NCBI GenBank assembly: GCA_050872545.1
Contig: JBNMHA010000074.1
Location: forward strand, 1-11,105
Direction: 5' to 3'
Length of the DNA stretch: 11,105 bases
Origin: RGIG8597 sp050872545
GTDB lineage: Bacteria; Spirochaetota; GWE2-31-10
Shown here one piece after another: positions 1-6,124 of this stretch (position 1 is its first letter; every line of letters begins with the position of its first letter). Position numbers and translations under genes: made by a program. The notes under the pieces were generated by a model, which made no database searches, was not told the origin of the DNA, and worked only from the letters and a program-made list of their open reading frames with translations.

Positions 1-35
1 CCTTATCTTCTTTGGCTTCTTGTATATCTATATAA

Positions 36-133
36 TGTCAATGAACAATTTCTTGCATCACTCGCTCGCTTCAGGTTCTCCTGTGCGGCGCGCAACGAGG
101 TCGTTTTCTACACCTTTTCTTCACCCTTGTCAA
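36..133 (-). promoter_or_regulatory. rRNA-style promoter and boxA-like leader pointing off the left edge
   Basis: Read on the minus strand, TTGACA (128-133) is followed after 17 bases by TAGAAA (105-110). A run of A/T-rich sequence lies just upstream (about 134-165), like an UP element. The transcript would then pass through a locally GC-rich, foldable leader (about 55-100) and a TGTTCATTGACA segment (36-47), close to the boxA antitermination consensus of rRNA leaders. The last visible bases, ending AAGATAAGG, would suit the approach to a 23S 5' end. No rRNA body is in view, so the target gene is an inference. Confidence 0.4.
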
Positions 134-206
134 CTACTTTTTTTAATTTTCTTAAATTATTTCATCAACGGGATTATCTCTATTCAATATTCACAAACTT
201 TTACAG

Positions 207-356
207 CTATTCCAATCTGAAATACATCTCTTTCAGCTCAGATTCTAGTTCCCATTTCGCAAACACTGTCAAAAGTTTAACGTTTTCATCTATCGTTACT
301 TCATCCTTATTCTTTAGTACTTTTTTAATTTTATTTTGAATATATACAAAAATATT
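207..356 (-). pseudogene. Possible remnant of a small protein gene
   Basis: An open minus-strand frame of about 49 codons lies between an in-frame stop just downstream of the XRE gene and a TAG at 207-209. Its translation has protein-like composition: charged and amphipathic, ending KWELESELKEMYFRLE. There is no ATG, GTG or TTG near its beginning; the first is an internal TTG about halfway through. It therefore looks like the C-terminal part of a decayed or frameshifted gene that once followed the regulator. I do not recognise the family. Chance openness in AT-rich DNA is a real alternative. Confidence 0.25.
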
Positions 357-373
357 GGTTCACAAATATTAAT

Positions 374-673
374 TCAATAAATTATTTCATGGCTTTTTAG
401 AGAAACTATGTCATTGATGATTTCCTGAATATGCGTAATCTGAAGTTCATTCAAACCTTCAGTATTTAAAGAATGTTGCTCGGAAAGTCCTAACAGATAA
501 TCTGTTGTAACTGAAAAATACGAAGCAATTTTTACGAGCATATCAATTGAAGGCATAATATTTTCATTTTCCCAATTCGAAACACTTTGCTTTGTAACGC
601 CAAGACATTTAGCCAAATCAACCTGACTTAATTTTTTATTCATCCGCAAATTTTTAATTTGTTCACCAAACAT
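374..673 (-). CDS. XRE/Cro-type HTH transcriptional regulator
   Basis: A 99-residue DNA-binding protein. Residues about 6-60 form a classic HTH_3 (lambda-repressor-like) domain: IKNLRMNKKLSQVDLAKCLG gives the first helices and TKQSVSNWEN the recognition helix. A SVTTDYLLGLS segment follows, the usual end of this domain in Firmicutes-type XRE regulators. The C-terminus is a short helix (LQITHIQEIINDIVSLK) that may dimerise. I chose ATG at 671-673 because GGGG lies six bases upstream. The frame is open to a TTG at 707-709, but that start has no ribosome binding site. The gene is divergent from the peptide gene at 832, and two dyads lie between them, so local control of the RiPP-like genes plus autoregulation is the simplest inference. 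No metabolite-binding domain is present. Confidence 0.85.
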   Translation of the reverse strand: MFGEQIKNLRMNKKLSQVDLAKCLGVTKQSVSNWENENIMPSIDMLVKIASYFSVTTDYLLGLSEQHSLNTEGLNELQITHIQEIINDIVSLKSHEIIY

Positions 674-693
674 ATCAACCCCGTCAAATATTA

Positions 694-752
694 TTGTATA
701 AAAGTACAAAAATTCATTGACACAATAAAAATACTAAAGTACAATATTACTT
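694..752. promoter_or_regulatory. Paired operator-like dyads between regulator and peptide gene
   Basis: Two 16-bp dyads share the core GTA-N6-TAC: TTGTA-N6-TACAA at 694-709 and AAGTA-N6-TACTT at 737-752. Their centres are 43 bp apart. A perfect 9-bp direct repeat, AAAGTACAA, occurs at 701-709 and 736-744. The right dyad covers the -10 box of the plus-strand promoter. The left dyad covers a TATACAAT -10-like sequence on the minus strand, upstream of the XRE gene. This is what an autoregulating XRE repressor of a divergent pair would be expected to have. Binding itself is inferred. Confidence 0.5.
717..745 (+). promoter_or_regulatory. Sigma-70 promoter of the peptide gene
   Basis: A perfect -35 TTGACA (717-722) is separated by exactly 17 bases from TACAAT (740-745), a five-of-six -10 box. 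Transcription should begin near 752, giving a leader of about 80 nt before the ATG at 832. This is the best promoter match seen in the window and suggests high expression of the peptide when not repressed. Confidence 0.7.
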
Positions 753-797
753 GACTTAAAACGTTTGTTTTTTTAAGTCGGAGCAATCGTTGATTGC
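753..797 (+). other. Two hairpins in the peptide mRNA leader
   Basis: GACTTAAAA (753-761) pairs perfectly with TTTTAAGTC (771-779) across a 9-nt loop. GCAATC (783-788) pairs with GATTGC (792-797) across GTT. The first would sit at the extreme 5' end of the predicted transcript, where stem-loops often protect mRNA. No T-run follows the second, so neither looks like a terminator. Confidence 0.45.
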
Positions 798-831
798 GAA
801 AAAATAATTTTAATTTTTAAGGAGAAAAAAC

Positions 832-972
832 ATGGCTTACACAAAACCGCAATTAATCGCACAGAACGCTTCCACAGGTAGCTACGCAGCTGGATGCCCA
901 ACAAATAATCGTGGCGGTTGGGGTTCAAGAACTCCACAAAACATATGCAGGAGTTGTGAAATTACACAATAA
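832..972 (+). CDS. Putative RiPP precursor peptide, 46 aa, three Cys
   Basis: A short gene with a strong ribosome binding site (AAGGAG, 819-824, seven bases before ATG) and its own near-consensus promoter. The leader half begins MAYTKPQLIAQNASTGSYAA. Y3-T-K-P6-Q-L8 matches the YxxPxL signature by which lasso-peptide leaders bind RRE domains, and the enzyme encoded at 1568 carries an RRE. The C-terminal half is small, polar and lysine-free. It has Cys at 22, 39 and 42, a GGWG segment (28-31) with the only Trp, and C39-R-S-C42 near the end. No signal peptide, double-glycine cleavage site or membrane helix is evident. A core starting around A20-G21 is a guess. Likely chemistry is a Cys thioether (sacti- or ranthipeptide type); a Trp-based cyclophane is a second option. 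The exact peptide family is not assigned. Confidence 0.75.
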   Translation: MAYTKPQLIAQNASTGSYAAGCPTNNRGGWGSRTPQNICRSCEITQ

Positions 973-975
973 GTG

Positions 976-1013
976 TTCTAAAAAACACGGGCAATGCCTG
1001 TGTTTTTTTAGAA
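976..1013 (+). terminator. Terminator/attenuator hairpin after the peptide gene
   Basis: CACGGGC (986-992) pairs with GCCTGTG (996-1002) over an AAT loop, with one G-T wobble. The stem is extended by A-run/T-run pairing and by TTCT/AGAA at the outer ends. The T7 tract at 1003-1009 makes a canonical intrinsic terminator four bases after the stop. Because the maturation genes lie just beyond with no clear promoter, it probably acts as a leaky terminator giving much more peptide mRNA than enzyme mRNA. Confidence 0.75.
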
Positions 1014-1052
1014 TAATTACATTAGCTTTCAAAATAATAGGAGAAATTAATC

Positions 1053-1538
1053 ATGGCAGATAAACTTTTATTCATTAGTGGTTATTCAAATACCGGAAAA
1101 ACTACTACGACAACTAATATTATTAAATTGTTATCTAATAATGGATATATAAAAAAATCTTTTCAAGCTACAGGACAACAAAATATTGATGAAATATGTT
1201 TATTTGAAGGTTTGGATAAGACAAAGAATAATATCAAAATTATTATAAATACTGCAGCGGACGACGTAGCTTCAATAAATACTTTTGATTCATTTTTAAG
1301 TACAAATCCTTGTGATATTATTATTACCGCATGTCAAAATATTGGAAATATACGTCAAAGTATATTTAATACAGTACAAAAATACTTATCTGCTAACAAT
1401 CCTATACTAGAACTTCCTCTTGGAAAAATGACTCAAAGAGCAACAAATTTAATTAATGCAAATAATTGGTATTTAACCACTGTTGAAAAGCTAGTTGAAC
1501 ACATATTAAAGGAAGCTCCTTACAATTTAAACATCTGA
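1053..1538 (+). CDS. P-loop NTPase-like protein of unknown function
   Basis: A 161-residue cytoplasmic protein opening with a beta strand (KLLFIS) and a Walker A motif, G10-YSNT-G15-K16-T17, followed by a run of threonines. A hydrophobic strand ending in acidic residues (IKIIINTAADD) may supply Walker B. A second strand, CDIIITACQN, follows. This supports a small single-domain P-loop fold, loosely like MobB- or kinase-type proteins, but I do not recognise the family. The start is set by GGAG at 1040-1043, nine bases upstream. It sits between the attenuator and the radical SAM gene (29-nt gap), so co-transcription is likely. Its codon use is visibly more A/T-rich than that of the maturase. A role in supplying energy, export or regulation for the peptide pathway is guesswork; an unrelated cargo gene is possible. 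Confidence 0.7.
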   Translation: MADKLLFISGYSNTGKTTTTTNIIKLLSNNGYIKKSFQATGQQNIDEICLFEGLDKTKNNIKIIINTAADDVASINTFDSFLSTNPCDIIITACQNIGNIRQSIFNTVQKYLSANNPILELPLGKMTQRATNLINANNWYLTTVEKLVEHILKEAPYNLNI

Positions 1539-1567
1539 AAGATTAATTCAATCAAGGATTAAAAACT

Positions 1568-3037
1568 ATGCTCTACCGACAAAAAAAAGACAGCTACATC
1601 CGCGATTATGACGGAGCTGGCTATATCACTTCAACAGGAATTTTTAACGACCGCATGGTAAACGAAAGCGGCACTGTTTTTCTTTGCGCTTTGAGCCGTG
1701 AGCCACAGACTTTGGATGAGCTTGCAGACAAAATTCTTCCGCAATTTGTTGGAGTTGACTGGGAAACAATTAAAAAAGACGCAGAAGAATTTTACGAAAC
1801 TTTGATTCAAGACGGTTTTATAATCAAAGGCGAAACTAAAGATGAACTTGATGCCAAAGATATTGGCTTTACATATAATCAGATTCAACCAAAAACAATC
1901 CGCGAAGATTTTACGCCAACAATTCAGCGAGCAGACACGGATACTCAGGAATTTTTGGAAAAACATTTTAAGGATAAGCCCCATTTAACTTCGTTTCAGA
2001 TTGAGCTGACTTCGCGTTGCAATGAGCGTTGTGTACATTGTTATATTCCTCACGATTTAAAACTTTTTGATATTACAGAAGAAATGTATTACAGCACTTT
2101 GGAGCAACTTAGCAAAATGGGAGTTCTTTCTGTAACTTTGAGTGGAGGAGAGCCAATGTGCCATCCTCATTTTAAAGAATTTTTGCGTGCCGCGAAGAAA
2201 TACGACTTTTATGTAAACATTCTTTCAAATCTTACTTTGCTTGATGATGAAACAGTTCAAATTATGAAAGAAGGAAATGTTTCTTCCGTTCAGGTTTCTC
2301 TTTATTCCATGATTCCCGAACATCACGATGCAATTACAACTGTAAAAGGAAGTTTTGAAAAAACAAAAAATGCAATTCTTAAATTGATTGAAAATGATAT
2401 TCCTCTTCATGTAAGTTGTCCGACGATGAAAGGCAATAAAGACGATTATAAGGATGTTATGGAATGGTGTCATCAGCATAAAATTCGTAGCCAAACTGAT
2501 TACATTATGATGGCGGAATTCAATCATGAAACTTCAAATCTTGCAAACCGGCTTTCTGTAGAGGAATGTGGCGAAGTTATTAAACAGATTTCGCTTGGAG
2601 ATGAGGAATATCAGAAAGCAATTATGGCTCCAGATTTTGTTGAGCGTTGCAGTCAAAATTGTTTTAATCCGGAACGCCGTCTTTGTGGAGTTGGAATTTC
2701 TTCTTGCTGTATGGTTGCCAACGGAAATATTTATCCATGTGCAGGTTGGCAAGAAATGGTTTTAGGCAGTTTGAAAAACGATACTTTACAGAATATTTGG
2801 GATAATTCAGAAAAAATAAAATGGCTTCGCAGCTTAAAAATGAAGGATTTGGGAAATGGCGAATGTTGTAAATGTGATAAAGCAGCCTTCTGCGCGCCTT
2901 GCATGGTGCGAAACGCAAACGAAAGTCCTACGGGAAATCCGCTTGAAATAAACCGTCATTTTTGTGCTGTTGCTGCCATGAACAAAAAAATTGTTCTTGA
3001 CTGGCGTGAAACTCAATTGAAAAAATTAGGAAAATAA
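1568..3037 (+). CDS. RRE-containing radical SAM/SPASM peptide maturase
   Basis: A 489-residue cytoplasmic enzyme predicted to modify the peptide encoded at 832. Residues 1-90 look like a PqqD/RRE domain: VNESGTVFLCALS, then TLDELADKIL and an EEFYETLIQDGFI helix. The radical SAM core carries the [4Fe-4S] triad C151-x3-C155-x2-C158 (CNERCVHCY) and the SAM-contacting GGEP at 193-196. From about 361 a SPASM domain holds many cysteines (361, 365, 373, 380, 381, 391, 433, 434, 436, 442, 445, 466), enough for two auxiliary clusters. The order RRE, radical SAM, SPASM is that of ranthipeptide and sactipeptide synthases, which form Cys thioethers by radical chemistry; cyclophane-forming enzymes share it too. 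AAGGA at 1554-1558 supports this ATG. Base use is less A/T-rich than in both flanking genes. Cross-link type cannot be read from sequence. Confidence 0.9.
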   Translation: MLYRQKKDSYIRDYDGAGYITSTGIFNDRMVNESGTVFLCALSREPQTLDELADKILPQFVGVDWETIKKDAEEFYETLIQDGFIIKGETKDELDAKDIGFTYNQIQPKTIREDFTPTIQRADTDTQEFLEKHFKDKPHLTSFQIELTSRCNERCVHCYIPHDLKLFDITEEMYYSTLEQLSKMGVLSVTLSGGEPMCHPHFKEFLRAAKKYDFYVNILSNLTLLDDETVQIMKEGNVSSVQVSLYSMIPEHHDAITTVKGSFEKTKNAILKLIENDIPLHVSCPTMKGNKDDYKDVMEWCHQHKIRSQTDYIMMAEFNHETSNLANRLSVEECGEVIKQISLGDEEYQKAIMAPDFVERCSQNCFNPERRLCGVGISSCCMVANGNIYPCAGWQEMVLGSLKNDTLQNIWDNSEKIKWLRSLKMKDLGNGECCKCDKAAFCAPCMVRNANESPTGNPLEINRHFCAVAAMNKKIVLDWRETQLKKLGK

Positions 3038-3048
3038 ATATTTCTAGG

Positions 3049-3161
3049 ATGTCTAATAAGTTTTAGTTTTAAAGGTCATTGAGCTCGTCGAAATGACCTT
3101 GTTACAAAAATGCATTGGCTTTAGCAAACTCAACCAAAGCATTTTTCAACTTATAGGACAT
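3049..3161. repeat. 113-bp inverted-repeat element with two internal hairpins (MITE-like)
   Basis: The outer ends ATGTCTAATAAGTT (3049-3062) and AACTTATAGGACAT (3148-3161) are inverted repeats with 12 of 14 matching positions. Inside, AAGGTCATT (3072-3080) pairs perfectly with AATGACCTT (3092-3100), and 3106-3118 pairs with 3134-3146 with one mismatch. The whole folds as a three-way structure. No coding frame is evident. The inner GGTCATTGAG...GAAATGACC type of palindrome is common as a dispersed repeat. I could not identify a convincing target-site duplication, so mobility is inferred from structure only. Confidence 0.5.
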
Positions 3162-3180
3162 TCCAGTTTTTATATAATTT

Positions 3181-3912
3181 ATGCATGATTATCACGTACA
3201 TATCGGTCAATTCAATGAAATTTACTATGATTATCACGATGTTTTTTTTGCAGTGAAAGAAAATGGAATTTCAGAAATAACATTAGCATATTTAACGCCT
3301 AAGTTTAATGATGAAAAATGTGCAGTTGATTTTTATCATGCAGTTGTTGAAGAATTAAAACAAGCAAAACAATATGCAAATAAAATTGGATTGATAATAA
3401 ACATACTTCATTGGGCAGAGCCGCTTTTATTTTCTGCTAGGATTTCATTAAATAAGATTTTTGAAAATTTTGAATATAAAGGCATAGCTCTTCATCCTGT
3501 TCTTCATGATTGGTCAAAATCTCATGCAGATAAATTGACAGAAATTTTTAAATTTGCAGATTTTCATAATCTTCCAATATATATTCATACAGGTTGCTCA
3601 GAATGTGATCAGCCTTTGCAGTTTGAAAAATGGTTTAAAGATTTTCCAAAAGTAGAAGTTCACCTTGCTCACTGCAAAGACCCAAAGGCAATAATTTCAC
3701 TTTTTTCAAAGTATAAAAATATTTATGGAGATACTGCATTTTGTCCTAGTGATTCATACAATGCGATTTGTGAGGCAGGCTTTAAAGACCGAATGTTCTA
3801 TGGAACTGATTTTCCTATAACGCATTATTATGAACAGATAAATAATAAAAATAGGAACAACGATAAGAAAATTTTGACTACCCATTACGCAAAATTAATT
3901 TCTGATTCTTAA
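3181..3912 (+). CDS. Amidohydrolase-superfamily metal-dependent hydrolase
   Basis: A 243-residue cytoplasmic TIM-barrel-type hydrolase. Metal-ligand signatures are in family order: H5-V-H7 in the first strand (DYHVHIG), H136 in IYIHTG, H164 in HLAHC, and D210 in YGTDFP. The last resembles the GSDFP motif of the amidohydrolase_2/TatD-like group. Length is on the short side for the family. An in-frame TAA at 3175-3177 rules out a start upstream of this ATG, and no Shine-Dalgarno is visible; the inverted-repeat element ends just 19 bases upstream and may have replaced it. Same-strand position after the radical SAM gene suggests a tailoring or leader/follower-removing role, for which the bottromycin amidohydrolase is a precedent, but this is unproven. 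Substrate unknown; an unrelated hydrolase is possible. Confidence 0.75.
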   Translation: MHDYHVHIGQFNEIYYDYHDVFFAVKENGISEITLAYLTPKFNDEKCAVDFYHAVVEELKQAKQYANKIGLIINILHWAEPLLFSARISLNKIFENFEYKGIALHPVLHDWSKSHADKLTEIFKFADFHNLPIYIHTGCSECDQPLQFEKWFKDFPKVEVHLAHCKDPKAIISLFSKYKNIYGDTAFCPSDSYNAICEAGFKDRMFYGTDFPITHYYEQINNKNRNNDKKILTTHYAKLISDS

Positions 3913-3944
3913 TCTTAATTCAATTGTTCATTTTTCACGACTTT

Positions 3945-3972
3945 CATCATTAATGCAAATGCACTAATGATG
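3945..3972. terminator. Palindrome between convergent genes
   Basis: CATCATTA (3945-3952) pairs with TAATGATG (3965-3972). On the minus strand the stem extends through a G-T wobble to 12 bp around an ATTT loop. It lies 33 bases past the amidohydrolase stop. No adjacent T-run is present, so termination strength is uncertain. Confidence 0.35.
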
Positions 3973-4004
3973 AATCGTTCCATTTTTGTAAAAAGCACCA
4001 CCAA

Positions 4005-4044
4005 CGTAAGCTGATAAAATGTAAATTGCATTTCATCGCCTACG
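4005..4044 (-). terminator. Long imperfect hairpin after the minus-strand operon
   Basis: Read on the minus strand, CGTAGGCGATGAAATG pairs with CATTTTATCAGCTTACG around a CAATTTA loop. There is one bulge, and two positions that would be A-C mismatches on the plus strand become G-T wobbles. This asymmetry implies it works as minus-strand RNA, 17 bases beyond the NHL gene stop. The nearest T-run is about nine bases past the stem. Confidence 0.45.
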
Positions 4045-4060
4045 CAAACAAGTAAATAAC

Positions 4061-6124
4061 TTAATTCCTTGGAGGGAAATAAATTGACGTTCCTACCCCC
4101 TTTGTTCCGCCATAATTTATTTCAACTTCTACATCTACAGGCTCACGTCCAAACCTTGAAGTCGCACCGGAAACATAAGACATCACATAAATCTTACCTT
4201 TATTGCTTTCTATTTCTGTTAATAAATCTTTAGTTTCCGACTGCTGATATGCAGACAAATAATTTCCGCCGGTTCTGTACGCCATATTTTTATATATTCC
4301 GGAAAGATTTCCATCCGCAAATGCAACAACATGAATTCTTATGTCATTATTTAATGCAAACTGAATCACATCTTCAATCTTGAATTGTTCAAAATCATTC
4401 CCGGTTTCTTCTCCGTTGGTAATAAAAATTATGTCCTTCTTAGAAAAACGCTCTGTCATTTGATAAAAAACCGTTTTAAACATTTCGCCTTTATCCGCAA
4501 CATCAACACCTGATAAATGTTCTATTGCATCAAGGAATTCAAGTCTTGTACTTCCCAACGGCAAAGAAACTGCCGCTCTGTGCCTGTTAAGATTCCCATT
4601 TACCGCAGATTTCATATCAACATTATTTGCAAGCAATAAATTTGTATTACTGTCTGCAGCTTTCATCCATCTGTCGACTAATACTCCGATTTTATCCTTA
4701 AACGGCAGCAATTTTTTATTATTGTCTAAAATCAGCGCAATATCCGAAGTTTCATTTAATGTTTTCGTGTAACCAAGCCCAACAATAGGCACATGGCGAT
4801 TATTTTCATAAACGGTTATATTTTTAGAAGTAAGTCCGATCGGTACACTGAAATCATCTTTTTCAACACGCACCATAAGATGAACATCAGGAAATTTTGA
4901 TGATATAATACGTTCTACATTTACATATATGCTGTTGTAACGCCGCCGCTCCAGTGACATCACAAAAAGCCGCGACGAATTAAAATCTCCGACCAAAATA
5001 TTATCTTCCATATCTACAGATATTGAAACGCCGCGCTGCAAACGTTCCCCCATAGCATCCATCACATAGGTAAGTCCGCTTTCCGGTTCATAAACCCAAA
5101 TTTTCTTTTCGCAGACAATTATAAAACGTCCTAATTTATCTACGGTCAAATCATAAGGCGCATCAAGATAATCGGCGCCAAACGCACGCAAGTAATTTCC
5201 GTTAGTATCAAAAACTACAATTTCCTGACGTTTTCTGTCCGCTATAAATATTTCATTATCTTTATAAATAATTCCGCCCGGTTCAGAAAGTTTTCCCTCT
5301 CCCGATTTTCCAAAAGAATTTAATATTGTACCGTCTGCGCTGTACTTGTTAATGCGCTGATTGCCCGAATCAACCACATACAAACAACTATCATCATCCA
5401 ATGTCAAATATTTTGGTCCAAGCAAAGCCCCTTCTCCGATACCTTTAAAGCCGATTGTCTGCGTAACTATGTTAAAGCGATTAATTCTTAAAACCTTATC
5501 AGCGGCAAAATCTGAAACATAAATATCACCGTTTGCAGCTTCAACTACACCGAAAGGCTTCTGCAAAATCGGATTTGCCGTCATTACAGAACGAATAACT
5601 TCAAGGTTAGCATCAAGTTCGACAACCTTACCGGTACTGAACGAAGTCAGATAATAATGATTGTTTTTTCCTACGGCAATCTGCGCCGGATTAAGAAAAT
5701 TTACATGATTCTCACCTTCATAATGACCACGCAAATCAGTCCGGATAATATAATTTTTATCTACAAAAATATCGGACAGCATTCCGCTGCGGTTGTATAA
5801 ATAACTGATTTTATTTCTCAATCCAGTACTTTCATATCCCATTGACAGCAAAGTATTCCAAGAATACAAAGCATTTTTTTCATAACCGGCTTTGCGGTAC
5901 GCTTCCCCGAGAAACATACGCGATAAATGATTTTCATTTTGATACGATAATGATTTAACAAACTCCGATATTGCCATTTCATACTGAGTATTATGAAAAG
6001 CTCTGATTCCGTTTTCAAAATAATCTTTTGAATATTCCGGATAAAGATTTAAAATATCATCCTGCTGTGCAAAAATTGAAAAAACCGCTGCAAAAAGCAG
6101 AACTGATAAACATTTTTTCTTCAT
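4061..6124 (-). CDS. Secreted TPR / NHL beta-propeller / VWA-like protein
   Basis: A 687-residue protein with a Sec signal peptide (KKK, then a hydrophobic stretch to FAQ at 18-20). It is not a lipoprotein, since no lipobox precedes a Cys. Residues about 30-110 contain TPR-like helices. About 140-390 show repeated NHL-type propeller blades (for example GDIYVSDFAADKVLRINRF and CLYVVDSGNQRINKYSADG). About 455-640 resemble a von Willebrand A domain, but its metal site is degenerate: the DxSxS position reads D467-N-N-K-K and the usual TDG reads ITNGEE. The C-terminus adds a beta-rich tail. It is probably a periplasmic or envelope scaffold. ATG overlaps the upstream TPR stop (ATGA), and AAGGA lies seven bases before it. 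Specific function unknown. Confidence 0.85.
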   Translation of the reverse strand: MKKKCLSVLLFAAVFSIFAQQDDILNLYPEYSKDYFENGIRAFHNTQYEMAISEFVKSLSYQNENHLSRMFLGEAYRKAGYEKNALYSWNTLLSMGYESTGLRNKISYLYNRSGMLSDIFVDKNYIIRTDLRGHYEGENHVNFLNPAQIAVGKNNHYYLTSFSTGKVVELDANLEVIRSVMTANPILQKPFGVVEAANGDIYVSDFAADKVLRINRFNIVTQTIGFKGIGEGALLGPKYLTLDDDSCLYVVDSGNQRINKYSADGTILNSFGKSGEGKLSEPGGIIYKDNEIFIADRKRQEIVVFDTNGNYLRAFGADYLDAPYDLTVDKLGRFIIVCEKKIWVYEPESGLTYVMDAMGERLQRGVSISVDMEDNILVGDFNSSRLFVMSLERRRYNSIYVNVERIISSKFPDVHLMVRVEKDDFSVPIGLTSKNITVYENNRHVPIVGLGYTKTLNETSDIALILDNNKKLLPFKDKIGVLVDRWMKAADSNTNLLLANNVDMKSAVNGNLNRHRAAVSLPLGSTRLEFLDAIEHLSGVDVADKGEMFKTVFYQMTERFSKKDIIFITNGEETGNDFEQFKIEDVIQFALNNDIRIHVVAFADGNLSGIYKNMAYRTGGNYLSAYQQSETKDLLTEIESNKGKIYVMSYVSGATSRFGREPVDVEVEINYGGTKGVGTSIYFPPRN

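Noticed and set aside
20..339. Plus-strand open frames of 66 and 70 codons
   Set aside because: No ribosome binding sites; low-complexity Phe/Ser/Thr/Leu-rich translations typical of the antisense of AT-rich DNA. They overlap the minus-strand promoter/leader signals.
674..709. TTG-initiated 111-aa form of the XRE regulator
   Set aside because: No Shine-Dalgarno before the TTG, the extra 12 residues are not part of the HTH family, and the region overlaps a dyad and promoter-like sequence.
832..972. Lasso-peptide locus suggested by the YxxPxL leader
   Set aside because: No asparagine-synthetase-like cyclase or transglutaminase-like B2 protease is encoded nearby; the only modifying enzyme seen is radical SAM/SPASM.
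1631..3016. Several open frames inside the radical SAM gene, mostly antisense
   Set aside because: They are shadows of a gene with complete, ordered motifs; their translations have no recognisable domains and no start signals.
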